The position numbers and the translations under genes are program-made. This document shows, in pieces, positions 1 to 10,105 of a stretch of 60,000 bases of DNA. Source of the stretch: Strigamia acuminata (lineage: Eukaryota > Arthropoda > Chilopoda > Geophilomorpha > Linotaeniidae); the NCBI GenBank assembly GCA_949358305.1, contig OX442314.1:53145369-53205368 (forward strand), in the 5' to 3' direction. The notes under the pieces were generated by a model, which did not search any database, was not told where the DNA came from, and saw only the letters and a program-made list of their open reading frames with translations. The first letter of the stretch is position 1; each line of letters begins with the position of its first letter.

Positions 1-1
1 T

Positions 2-1114
2 ATCTTGACCTTTGAAAAAGGTTTTATTTGAATTGTTTGCATTATTATTTTGCTGTGCATTATTCTGCATAAATTGTTGTACTTGCTGTGCACAATCAGT
101 TTGAATATTTCGCACATAGGTAAGGATGGTTCCCAAGTCGTCGGTAGAAAATCTCGCTTGAGATGAACTACCAGCGGAGGATGCCGAACCAGAATTTTGT
201 TCAAAATTGGGCAGATTTCCCTTAGGGACCTGATTGTCCTGGGGGATTTCTCTCCTTGGAGGAACATAATTTTCATGCTGTGTATGATTGCCGGATGGTA
301 CATGTTGTCCATGTGGAACACTACTTTTATTTTGTACACGTTCTGGGGGTGTCTGATTTGAACGAGTTCTTCCCGCCGGTAAATTTTGAATAACGGGGGA
401 CGGTGAGATCGGATCGGATCTCCTTGGAGTTCGATTTGACACTCTTTTTGACTGTGTTGGGGGGACAAACTGTCCTTTCCCCGGTGTCGGAGGTGCATAA
501 TGTCTATTTCCAGATGTTGGAGTAACATACTGTCTATGTCCCGAGTTTTGGGAGACATTTTGTCTATTCCCTGAAGTTTGGGGGATAAAACCCGAATTAC
601 TATTGTTAATTATTCGATTAACACTAGTCGATCTAGACCTTGGTTTGGCTAGATTCAAAGGACTATTAGAACTGGGTGTTCTTTGTCCAGAACTTTGTTG
701 ACTACGGGATCGGCTAAACGATGGCTCGCGTACCATTCTATCGTTTAGCTGGGGAGTCGACCCTATCCGGGCTTGATATCCCAACCTCTTTTTAGGAGAG
801 GGAAAGTCCAGCTTACGATTCGTGGGAATCGTTTTCCGTGGGGTTCGGTGTGAAGTCCGCGAATGCCGACTTTCGTTCTCCGAATCTTCATCTTCATCGG
901 GTCTAATTCTCTGATTTCTTTTCTCAAGTACGCGTACATGATTAACCGCTTCGGTTATTGTTTTGAAATCAACCCGATTCAGATTATAGAGTTGACAATA
1001 CTCTGTTAAATCGTCCGGAATTAAATCCGTTTGGTCTTCGAGTCGGACGTAACTATTTTCCAAGTTTCTGTCATCGACTTCTCGTTCATTCATATGAATG
1101 TTTTCGTCAGACAT
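2..1114 (-). CDS. Gag-like retroelement ORF, 3' end outside the window
   Basis: An open frame starts at an ATG at 1114 and reads without a stop to the left edge (about 371 codons). The first 90 residues are acidic and charged (start MSDENIHMNEREVDDRNLEN). The rest is rich in Ser, Pro, Gln, Asn and Arg, with a repeated motif of the form TSGNRQYVTP / TSGNRHYAPP at roughly residues 180-215. The visible end is Gln/Asn-rich (NNAQQNNNANNSNK). Low-complexity, basic, disordered N-terminal regions of this kind are common in Gag proteins of LTR retrotransposons. No zinc knuckle, protease or polymerase is visible because the frame leaves the window. The family is not recognised, so the Gag call is an inference from composition and from the repetitive leader beside it. 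It could instead be a disordered host protein. Confidence 0.5.
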   Translation of the reverse strand, partial: MSDENIHMNEREVDDRNLENSYVRLEDQTDLIPDDLTEYCQLYNLNRVDFKTITEAVNHVRVLEKRNQRIRPDEDEDSENESRHSRTSHRTPRKTIPTNRKLDFPSPKKRLGYQARIGSTPQLNDRMVREPSFSRSRSQQSSGQRTPSSNSPLNLAKPRSRSTSVNRIINNSNSGFIPQTSGNRQNVSQNSGHRQYVTPTSGNRHYAPPTPGKGQFVPPTQSKRVSNRTPRRSDPISPSPVIQNLPAGRTRSNQTPPERVQNKSSVPHGQHVPSGNHTQHENYVPPRREIPQDNQVPKGNLPNFEQNSGSASSAGSSSQARFSTDDLGTILTYVRNIQTDCAQQVQQFMQNNAQQNNNANNSNKTFFKGQD

Positions 1115-2860
1115 AATAAAAGTTTTAAATTCTTTATTACTAAAGAACGATAACACACTTTATAAAATATACACTTCAAAATAACAATACACTTCGATAA
1201 GGTTAAGCTTAAACTCCACGTGGTGGTTAAACGTGTTAAACTATCGACAAACTTTAAACAAAAGAAAATTAAATTTCGCGTGGTTTAATACGCGTTAAAC
1301 TATTATCAAACTAGAACAAAATAAAACGAAATCTTCTACAGGTAAACTAGCGTTTGGAAAGAAATACGCTTTAAACTATTATTAGAATAGTAGATGGAAT
1401 ACACTTAACTTTGCTGGTCTACGGCGTGGAAATTTCGAATCGGGACTAAACGGGACGGCGTGGTCAAGATGGCTACTGGAACACGTGTACGCGGGTCTGG
1501 TCTGGATACGAATGGTCCTCTGCAGTCTGGATCCGCGTGGTATCGAGGATCGATAATCCTTTAATCCCTCGATACTTTATTGGTGGAAAATCTTTTTATC
1601 CAATGATAAAATGGAGACTAATCCTTTACTTACAGTAGTTTTCTACTACGTCCGCACTTTGGTCTGGTCAATCTCGTTATTGATTGGATAATTCTTTCGA
1701 AAATATTCAATCAACATTGAAACTGTTTTTACAGACCTTCCGTGAAAATTTAGAAAATAAATTCTTTCAATTGTTGGAGTGTTTTATAACACAACATAAC
1801 ATTCCCTTTAATGTTAGATATTCTTATGAATTCCAACGTTTTTAAAGACATTTTCTTACTTCGTAAAAGTAGAAATATATAATTCGTTTCAAAATGTTAT
1901 AATCTTTATTTATCTCGATTTTCACTTTCTATTAAATTCGGTAAATTTAAACTTTGCAACCTATCTCGGTGGGACCTCCACGTGTGACGGTGACGACCAC
2001 AACTCCTATCGCATGATAGTACCGGGTATAAGTCGCGTGAATAAGTGATTAATACGAGATAAAATAAAGACAACAAGTTTCTCAAAACACTACATTTATT
2101 GTTGCTAAACAATATAATCAATCCTAAGAGTTATACAAATTCTAATGCCGACATTTGGCAAGTTAAATACAAGTTAAACTATACAAATAATTGGCTGTGA
2201 AACAGCCCTAAAATAATATGATTACGGTTAATGGTGATCCGGGGTTCGGGAACGGCAAAACGCCCGCTCGACCGAGTTAATGATGTCATCTATGCGTAGC
2301 CGGGCTGGCTGTGTCCTCGCGGCTTCCGTCGGTGCTCCGTAATCATGGAACTGCTTCGTTCGCGTTCCGGGTTCGTATGGTGTAATGGTCCGTGTAATGC
2401 TGGTTTGGTTCGATCCGAGAGGTGCGGTTGACTCATGTGCACCGCCACAACTAGGGTTGGAAATTGGTAATGAATAAATGAAGTCATTTATTCGCCAAGG
2501 TTCCGCTTGCGAATTATATTTAATTCGCGATGTTGTGAGTTTAATAAATTAACTCAATAAATTGTATTCAATTTATTGTTACGAATTTGATTCGTCATAC
2601 AGTGAAATAAGTCTCGTGACTTACTTCGGTTGTTAACTTGTTGCCAAGTTTAAACAATTAAGGTTTTTTATCGACTACAAGATATAATAAAGATTAAACA
2701 GCGCAACACACAATTGCCGTCAAAGTTCGCCTTGCTGAGCAGAACAGTATCGCGCGTGCCCTAAATAACAGTGCGGTGAGAGACGGCACTGGTATTCAGG
2801 GGGATATAGCCCGCAGTTCTGCACAACAGAATTAATCACCCGAGATACTACTCATAAGTA
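1115..2860. other. AT-rich leader region, no gene seen
   Basis: This stretch lies 5' of the Gag-like ORF (minus-strand sense) and has no convincing coding frame. It may hold the element's untranslated leader and LTR, but only one end is inside the window, so no LTR pair can be compared. No clear primer-binding site was found. Confidence 0.3.
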
Positions 2861-2861
2861 G

Positions 2862-3010
2862 ACTGCTTTGGCACCATCACCGAAGAGATATAACTTTCCC
2901 AAACACATGGTGCTACTGGCGGTAACTGCATGTTTTGCATGCAGACTGCTTTGGCACCATCAGGTGATGGAGTCAATCTCTTGCAGTAACAGTGCTACTG
3001 ACGGTTACTA
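2862..3010. repeat. Two diverged tandem copies of an ~80-bp unit
   Basis: The 20-bp string agactgctttggcaccatca occurs at 2862 and again at 2942. It is followed in each copy by related sequence containing gtgctactg(g/a)cggt(a/t)act. The pair is a local tandem duplication inside non-coding, probably retroelement-derived DNA. The flanking 3011-3700 shows no gene. Confidence 0.7.
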
Positions 3011-3730
3011 AATACTTTGGTATCACACGTGACTCTATTGTCCGTCCACGAGGATACTTATGCGGGAGGCTTTCTCCTCGGCAAGACCGTTTGACGGAAA
3101 CATTAACAGTCCGAACTTCGCCTTCAGTTGACGGGGGTTGCATGGCTCAGCAGAGCCATGCTATGCATGGACCGGTAGGCCCATGCCCTGAGTAAGAAAC
3201 AGTTATTTGACATGCGGAACATACCAAATAACCAGAAATCAAGAACTAGCTTTACTTCCTGTTGTCAGGGAGTTTTATACTCGGTGGGATTAGGTTCCAC
3301 CAATCTCGTATCGCAGGAAGTGGATATGGAGACGCAAATTGGGATTATGCTAATCTTTTAGCATAAACCGGAACTGGATACCGGGGACAGGAAATGGATA
3401 CACAGAACGGAAATACATTCTGAAAATGGGTTTCAGGTCGCGTACCCGTGATAAAGCAAGAATACCTGCTTTGACTTATTGAGTATTGATAATATAACTT
3501 TATATTATCGATCTAAATTATATTTAGTCATAGCAAACATAACAATATGTTTTGTGAACCATTTCTATGTAAAATAGTAAGTTCGAGGTTGAATTTGCCG
3601 CTAGTACTAGTGGCGCCATCTATTGCTAATTTGTCACACTGACACACAACGATTGACTTTTCTCTATCGGCAGGCAGAAAGGCAGAATTAAATTTGGCCA
3701 AATTTGTCCAAATTTAATTTCTCCGTTTTT

Positions 3731-3830
3731 AATTAATCTTTCTTTCTTTCTTTCTCAGCTTCCTTTCTTTTCATCATCATCATTTCATTTCATTTCATTA
3801 TTTCATCATTTCATCATTTTTTCAACTTTA
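3731..3830. repeat. Pyrimidine-rich simple repeats
   Basis: TTTC and CATTT/ATCATTT microsatellite runs lie immediately upstream of the duplicated Cirl exon. They mark the left side of that rearrangement. Confidence 0.8.
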
Positions 3831-3883
3831 TTAGCAGAATTAACAAGTAAGTTTGTTCTCTTCTCTTCTCTCACACACATTTT

Positions 3884-4166
3884 AGAAATACAAGTAACTC
3901 TTATTCTCATTATGGTGGCAATTCAAGGCTTTAGAACCAACCTCGCTCCCACTTGAAGACCAAGCGACATAAGTTTGATGCCGGTGAGTTTATTTTTGGG
4001 TCTTAAAAATACATTTTTGCAAAAAAAGTGCATTTTTTCGTCCAAAAGGTGCATTTTTGCGTCCAAAAAGTGCATTTTTGCGTTCAAAAAGTGCATTTTT
4101 GCGCCCAAAAAGTGCATTTTTGCACTTAAACGTGCTTTTTTGTGTTTATATATATATATATATATT
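3884..4166 (+). pseudogene. Misplaced partial duplicate of a Cirl C-terminal exon and its following intron
   Basis: This segment repeats 5833-6085 of the Cirl gene: the last part of the exon at 5703-5940, its splice donor and the start of the next intron. It shares the stretch reading YSHYGG, then the run encoding SHLKTKRHKFD, then the donor and the same poly-T/gtgcattttt intron repeat. The copy has lost about 15 bp (cacgtccactcctag region) and has small insertions (for example after ggtggcaa and before the donor), so it cannot encode the same frame. It sits 5' of the GPS exon, the wrong place for a C-terminal exon. Its intron part has a longer gtgcatttttgcgtcc array and ends in a TA run. Confidence 0.8.
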
Positions 4167-4219
4167 TGATAAAATATAGTGCAAGCAAAGCTAAATTAAC
4201 TTCCTTCTTGTCATTTTAG

Positions 4220-7200
4220 CAGTAACGGACGATGGGCAACCGAAGGCTGTGAAACTCTAATCATAATCGACCGAATTCTAAATTCCACAGTAGTTAACTG
4301 TACGTGCAATCATTTGTCGAGCTTCGCCGTTTTAATCGATCTCAAGGATGAAGAATTTGTCGTCAAAGAAACTGTCGCGGAAAGTGTCGTTTCCTACACT
4401 TGCGTCATATCGTCTTTAGTTTTGCTATTCGTGGCTTTCTTTCATCGTGTTTTGTGCATTGCACGATGGGCCTGCAAACCAACAGCAACACCATACACAA
4501 GAACATGACTACCTGTATTTGCATTTTCGTCACAGAATTAGTGTTCCTCGTTGCCTTAAAACTCAGATCTGATTTAATACACAAAGAGGTACGAATCAAA
4601 ATATAGATTTTAAAAAGAAAATATATTTCTCTTTGTTTTTTTTGAAAATAGTTTCCATGCAAGATATATTATTGCAATCTTCCTACATTATTTTTTCTTG
4701 TGCGAGTTTTCTTGGGTTTTACTCGAAGCCGTCCATTTATATCGCATGTTAACCGAACTTCGTGATATCAATCATGGGCAAATGAGATTTTATTATATGC
4801 TCGGTTACGGTAAATTAATTTCATTTGCAGGCCTCAATTTTTGGATGTTACTTCATCATTCCCTTTAATCCCATTTTAATCCCATTTTAGGAATCCCGGC
4901 CATTATCGTTGGATTGTCAGTTGGAGTTCGCGCTGATGGCTACGGAAACCATATTTTGTAATTATATTTTATTATTATCATTATGGATTATCTCATGAGA
5001 AATGTGTTTTTATTTTAGTTGTTGGCTATCTATTTATGAGACAGTTATTTGGAGTTTAGTTGGTCCGATTTGTTGCTGCGTTGTGGTAATTAGTACATTG
5101 TTTGTAACGAACGTGTAGAACATTGATGATTTATTCATTTGCACTTTCAGATCAATCTTTTTGTGTTTGTTCTGGCTATTCGCGCTAGCTTGCAATTAAA
5201 AGATGAAGTTGAAGATTTTGGAAATTTACGGTAAGGAAATTATTTGGCAAAATGGGTTTTCCCAGAATCTCGGATTGTACGTATAATAAATATATTTTGG
5301 AACTGTTTTCAGGGTTCTTTTATGGCTCGACATTGCACTTTTGCCATTGATGGGGGCAGCTTGGATACTTGCCATGTTAGCAGTTAATGAAAATGTTGAC
5401 TTGTTGTATTATTTCTTTGAGATTTTCTCCCTGCTGCAAGGCTTGTATGTGTTTTTGGGTTACTGCGTATTTAATGAAAAGGTGAGTGACTCAACACTTG
5501 GTGCATTCGAAAAGTCATCATTTCTAATATATGTTCTGCAGGTTCGTCTGCAAACGGTGCGAACGTTTCGCCGACTTATGGGCAAAAAGTTGCCGTACGA
5601 AGACAACGAAGTCCGAACTGTGAATTCAGGACCAAATGTAATGATTTTAAAGAAATTCTGTTTTAATCTATTTGACTGATTTGCTGTTGTTTTGGTAAAC
5701 AGAAAAAGTCTGCTCTCGCCTACCACAATAGATCGTTCGATGTGCTCCATCGCACGATTGGAATCTCCACTTCTTCGACAACGAGTCGTTCCACGTGTAA
5801 AACATCCAGCAGCCCTTACCACACCGACAGTCATTTTAGAAATACAAGCACGTCCACTCCTAGTAACTCTTATTCTCATTATGGTGGCAAGGCTTTAGAA
5901 CCCCGCTCCCACTTGAAGACCAAGCGACATAAGTTTGATGGTGAGTTTAATTTTGGCTCTTAAAAATACATTTCTGCAAAAAAAAGTGCATTTGTGCATC
6001 CAAAAGTGCATTTTTGCACTCAAAAAATGCATTTTTTTATTAGGAAGTCAATTTTTGCATGTAAACATACTTTTTTGTGTTTATCTGATTAAGATCCGGA
6101 TACCGGGGAAGTAAACCGTAAACCAGCAGAATCGGATACGGATTCAGAATTATCCATCGATCAAGCATCGCTCGATCTAGCGTCTAGCCACTCTTCCGAC
6201 GACGATGATTACTCCAAACGAGAAGACATAGCGAAGGAGGATAATTATTCGAGCAATGGAGTTATTGAAAAGAGATGGAAACGCCAAAATAATGAACCCA
6301 GTAGGCTAAACAATATGCATTCCGGTATTAATATTTCTTGATTAACTAATCTTTTTGATCTCTTTAGATATACCAGTTACCTCAAATATTCCTAATATTG
6401 GAATGATGAATTCTCCTGGTAATAACTAAAATAACTAAAATAAGATAAAATAATTAAGACATTAATTTTTTTTTAAATAGTTAATACCATGAACATACCC
6501 AACATACTGTCACCACCTTCCTACTCGAGTCATTGGTCATCCGAAGGACCACAATCGTTTAAACCTCATGATGATGGCGATTTCTATAATCAAAGTAAGT
6601 AATAGTTGAAAGGGAAATGAAGATTCTATATTTATATTTCACCTTTTTTGTCAGTCATTCCATCTAAATGGCAGCAACAAAGCGAAAGATTGTCGGCGAG
6701 CGACAACGAATATCCACTTCACGAAGATAATGCAGAGAATTGTGCTTTTTCACAGTTTTCGCCACAGATGATTGGTAATTTAGCGGGACTGTGGCTGATA
6801 GGTCTGTGCGATTATTTATTAAAGTGAATCCGAATGCTATATGGCATGTTTATTCACTTGGCAGCCATATATAGCAATATCGCTAACTTGGTAATATAAA
6901 AATTCGCAAAATATCGCAATAAAAAATTATTTTAAATGATATTTTCAAAAATTTAAGGAATTTAATCAAGATTTTCACAATTTTCATTATTTTAATCGAT
7001 TTTTCAAAACGTTGAATTTATGATTTTTATCGATTTTTTCAAAATTTTCAAAATTTTAATCGGATTTTTTCAAATTTGTCAAAATCCTAATTTCTTCGAT
7101 TCCCAAGAAATATAAATTGCAGGCCGCGATATCTAGTTGCGATGTACAAATGTGATATTCAAAATACATCGCACAGGCCTAGAAGCTGCCACAATCAGTG

Positions 7201-7409
7201 ATAAAGAAATTAATAGCAAACTTTCAGACGACTCTCCTATTTCCGAAAATCACCCGTCACAATATTACAACGAAAACATTTCCAACACATTAAACGACGG
7301 CGCGTCAGATCAAAGCAGTCGGAGTCGAGCTTCGTCAAAGTTAGCGGCCATCTTGTCCGGACAAAAAATGTTTGTTCCTCCACTGACAATGGCAACAGAC
7401 TCGGAGTAA
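4220..7409 (+). CDS. Cirl: Adhesion GPCR, latrophilin/Cirl-like (3' part of the gene; two compensating frame breaks)
   Basis: Thirteen exons: 4220-4588, 4652-4809, 4891-4957, 5019-5085, 5151-5230, 5313-5481, 5542-5637, 5703-5940, 6094-6300, 6368-6418, 6481-6594, 6655-6774, 7177-7409. The first encodes a GPS autoproteolysis motif (W..EGC, then CTCNHLSSFAVL, predicted cut between L and S) and the start of the seven-helix domain. Later exons encode TM2-TM7 (LHYFFLCEFSWVLLEAVHLY; FCWLSIYETVIWSLVGP) and a long Ser-rich tail containing SLDLASSHSSDDDD, typical of latrophilins. Latrophilins are presynaptic adhesion receptors. The extracellular exons (lectin, hormone-receptor and most of GAIN) are not in the window. 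Between about 4440 and 4675 the homologous frame shifts and then returns: GLQTNSNTIHKN is out of frame with TM1, and the literal frame stops at TGA 4504-4506. The exon lengths still sum to a whole number of codons. This may be sequencing error or real damage. Confidence 0.8.
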
Positions 7410-7870
7410 GTTTAAAAAAAAAAGATTTATATCAATTTTATTAATAATTTACCAAAAACAACTTCCTTTTCTTGCATCAGTTTGGAGGTAAGGCAATTCT
7501 ATCCAATTACATCACAGGGACAAAACTTCACGAAAAGCATTTTTATTTATTTATTTTTCTCCTTTTAGTGAACGAATTACTCTCTGAGAAATACCCATTT
7601 CAACTTCACCTTAATAATCATCATCAAGCATGAAAAATACTTATGCTAACATCGAAGTGTGACGACCAGTACTTAATGAATACTCAGTGTAATAATGCCA
7701 TTTGATTTATTTATTTAATTTTCTGTATTTTACATTTTACTTTTTCTTACAAGTGTTTTTTTTATTATTTTTATTTTAAAAAAAAAAAAAAAAAAAAAAG
7801 AACAAGCAAAATCTGTTGTTTGCCGGTGGACTTTTGTCGAGCTTTTAATTTTACAATTTTACCGAGCTTT

Positions 7871-7876
7871 GAAATA
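7871..7876 (+). terminator. Candidate poly(A) signal for Cirl
   Basis: AATAAA about 460 bp after the Cirl stop codon, in an AT-rich 3' untranslated region that also has a long A run near 7780-7800. No other gene on this strand lies nearby. Confidence 0.45.
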
Positions 7877-7926
7877 AATTTTTTGGATGTTTTAAACTCG
7901 TGTTTGCTTTTTTATTTACTCATTGG

Positions 7927-9390
7927 TTAGTCTGATAAAACCACAAGTTGAGAGTTTCTTTCTGTCGGGGTTTTGGGCTTTCCGGCTCTCAGTAGCGTAC
8001 CAAGAAAGTCCGATACTCCAGGCAAATCGGTACTATCGGTTCCACACTGATTTTTCAGCATTTTAGGCGCTTTTTGGTCGATTTTTGTTTCTATTTTATC
8101 CACCTTTCCTTGCAGAATTCCCAGTTTTCGAGTTGCTGTCTGCAGCAGTGCATTACTTACGTGCAAGGAATTAGTCAATTCATTTCTACTCTTAAATCTG
8201 AAATTTGTACATGGATGTGACTTATAGTTCGGTTGTTTCATTCTTCTCAGTTTAGCCGTAAGAATTCTCTCAAATGCTTTGCAGGGAGTACAAATACATG
8301 TATACTTATACATACTTGTAGGTTTGCTGCACAAAAGAAAGCATTTAACAGCGCGCACAGATTCACTACGGTTACAGTAATAACCGAGCTTGGATTGAGT
8401 CATTTTCCGAAAAGCTTGAATCTTTTCGTCACACGTTATTCCTTTGCATGGATTATAAGCACTGTTGAAGGTTTCTAAAAACTTAGGAATGTCGTCAAAA
8501 GTCGCAGCTGCATTACTCTGCCAGAAAGAGTGATCGGATGACATTTGTTTCGAAAAAACTGTGATATTGATCTCCATATTCACAGTAAACGATACTCGTG
8601 TAATTTCTACTGAATTGACGATTCTAGACACCGTTAAAACTCCATTGCTGAGCGTAATGGTCATTGATGCTTTCAGTAAAAATACAGCAACTTCGAGTAA
8701 TGTTGAAAAATGATTTCCTGCGCCATTTTCAAACTCAATCACAGAAGCGGAGATATATGGCTCATCCAATTCAAAATTTTCTTGAACATTTTTTGCTTTT
8801 GTTTCCATTGTGACATCGGTTAAAGCGGGGATACACGGCTCATCCAATTCTAAATTTTCTTGAACATTTTTTGCTTTTATTTCCATTGTGACATCGGTTA
8901 TTTTGTTTCCGTCGGTAAGTTTTAGTCTTGGTTTAGGTGGTGCACGCTTTTTCTTTGCTGCTTTCTATTTTAATAAGTAGGAATTTTATTTAAATTAATT
9001 TTAATGGCATAATGACAAATTACTTACAACCTTTTCAACAGCTTTTGCATTGGCTGGTAACGGGTCTTCTTGCCCCTCAATAAAGTGCAAATTGCAAATG
9101 TACGTACTTCTCGTGACGTTGTCAATTGAATTAAATCTTCCATCATTTCTTCTGCATAATTTTATCCATCGTTCACACTTACTACAACTTTGACATTGGC
9201 TGATGTGGACGGATTTGGAGTCTATTAGCCCTTTTCGATACGGCAAACATGGCTTTGGGAATGGATAAAATCGCACATTTTCCGGTAATAATTTCAACCT
9301 GTTGTCACTTTTGCAAATGCCATAACAACAGTGAACCGAACCTCGTCTTAGTCCTTGCTTTACTGGCCTTCCTTTCTTCACTTCTGACAT
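7927..9390 (-). CDS. THAP-domain protein, 466 aa
   Basis: Two exons: 9390-9028 and 8964-7927, joined in phase 0 across a 63-bp intron (gtaagt...ttaaaatag). I chose the ATG at 9390 (MSEVKKGRPVKQ); an in-frame ATG lies upstream at 9459. Residues about 15-110 form a C2CH THAP-type zinc finger: early cysteines (HCCYGIC), FYPFP, a Trp before the last pair (CERWIKLC), then CNLHF giving the CxxH end. THAP fingers bind DNA and are found in host regulators and P-element-type transposases. Residues about 145-200 contain two tandem copies of a 26-27-residue unit (DVTMEIKAKNVQENLELDEP and a near copy). The rest has many Cys and a coiled-coil-like stretch near the C-terminus, with no family recognised. 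It may be a domesticated transposase relative or a plain host gene. Confidence 0.65.
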
Positions 9391-9599
9391 TTTAATGTAT
9401 TCTGTATGTTCTATTAAGTGAATGAAATGAAATTTAGTAAGTAATCTATGAATTTTCATGGCAGAAAATTTCTGTACTTACATCTTAACAATAACAGTCG
9501 AAATCATTTATTATTTAACACGCTGTATGATAACCACACGCAAAAGGCAGTGCTGCCATCTAGCGGGAGGAAGCACGGATGTTTCAAGGCCATGGCCCG

Positions 9600-10105
9600 T
9601 TTTTCCATCCTTCTGAGGGGGGCGACATTTGACCGAATTTCTGACAATGGCTTCCGAATCCCGCCCGAATCTTTCCGAATCCCACCGAATCTTCGAATCT
9701 TTAAGTTGTATACAAATCGAGGAAAATAAAGACAAAATTTATGATTAAAAAATGTAATAATATTTTTACAAAAAACTGGAATAACCAAGGGAATAACTGA
9801 CAACTGTAAATAAATGTTCCACATTGAAATTGTCCGTAAAATTCGGGTAAAATCAATCGGAGGAAATTATACCTGCGCACCTCGCTGCGCATGTTTATTT
9901 CATTAATTGTCTCAAATAAAATAAAAAAATAGCTCCCATTTCACTAAAAGTCTAAAAAAAAAACAAAAAAAGGTTTACATTTCACTAAAAGTTAAAATTA
10001 AAATGAAAAAACATTCCCACTTCACTAAATTTATTTTAAAAAAAATCATATGAATCTTTCTGAATCCCACCCGAATCCCATCGAATCCTACCGAATCCCA
10101 CAATC
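9600..10105. repeat. Two blocks of CGAATCCCACC-type repeats around an AT-rich spacer
   Basis: Degenerate repeats of cgaatcccaccgaatc occur at about 9650-9710 and again at about 10052-10105. The spacer holds three loose copies of a (t)ttcactaaaagt unit (9940-10035). The second block supplies the last codons and stop of the ARM/BTB gene. No gene is seen in the spacer. Confidence 0.6.

Noticed and set aside
1971-2000. Candidate primer-binding site (tggtcgtcaccgtc, minus strand) for the left-edge retroelement
   Set aside because: Not preceded by a CA LTR end and matches no tRNA 3' end I can name with confidence.
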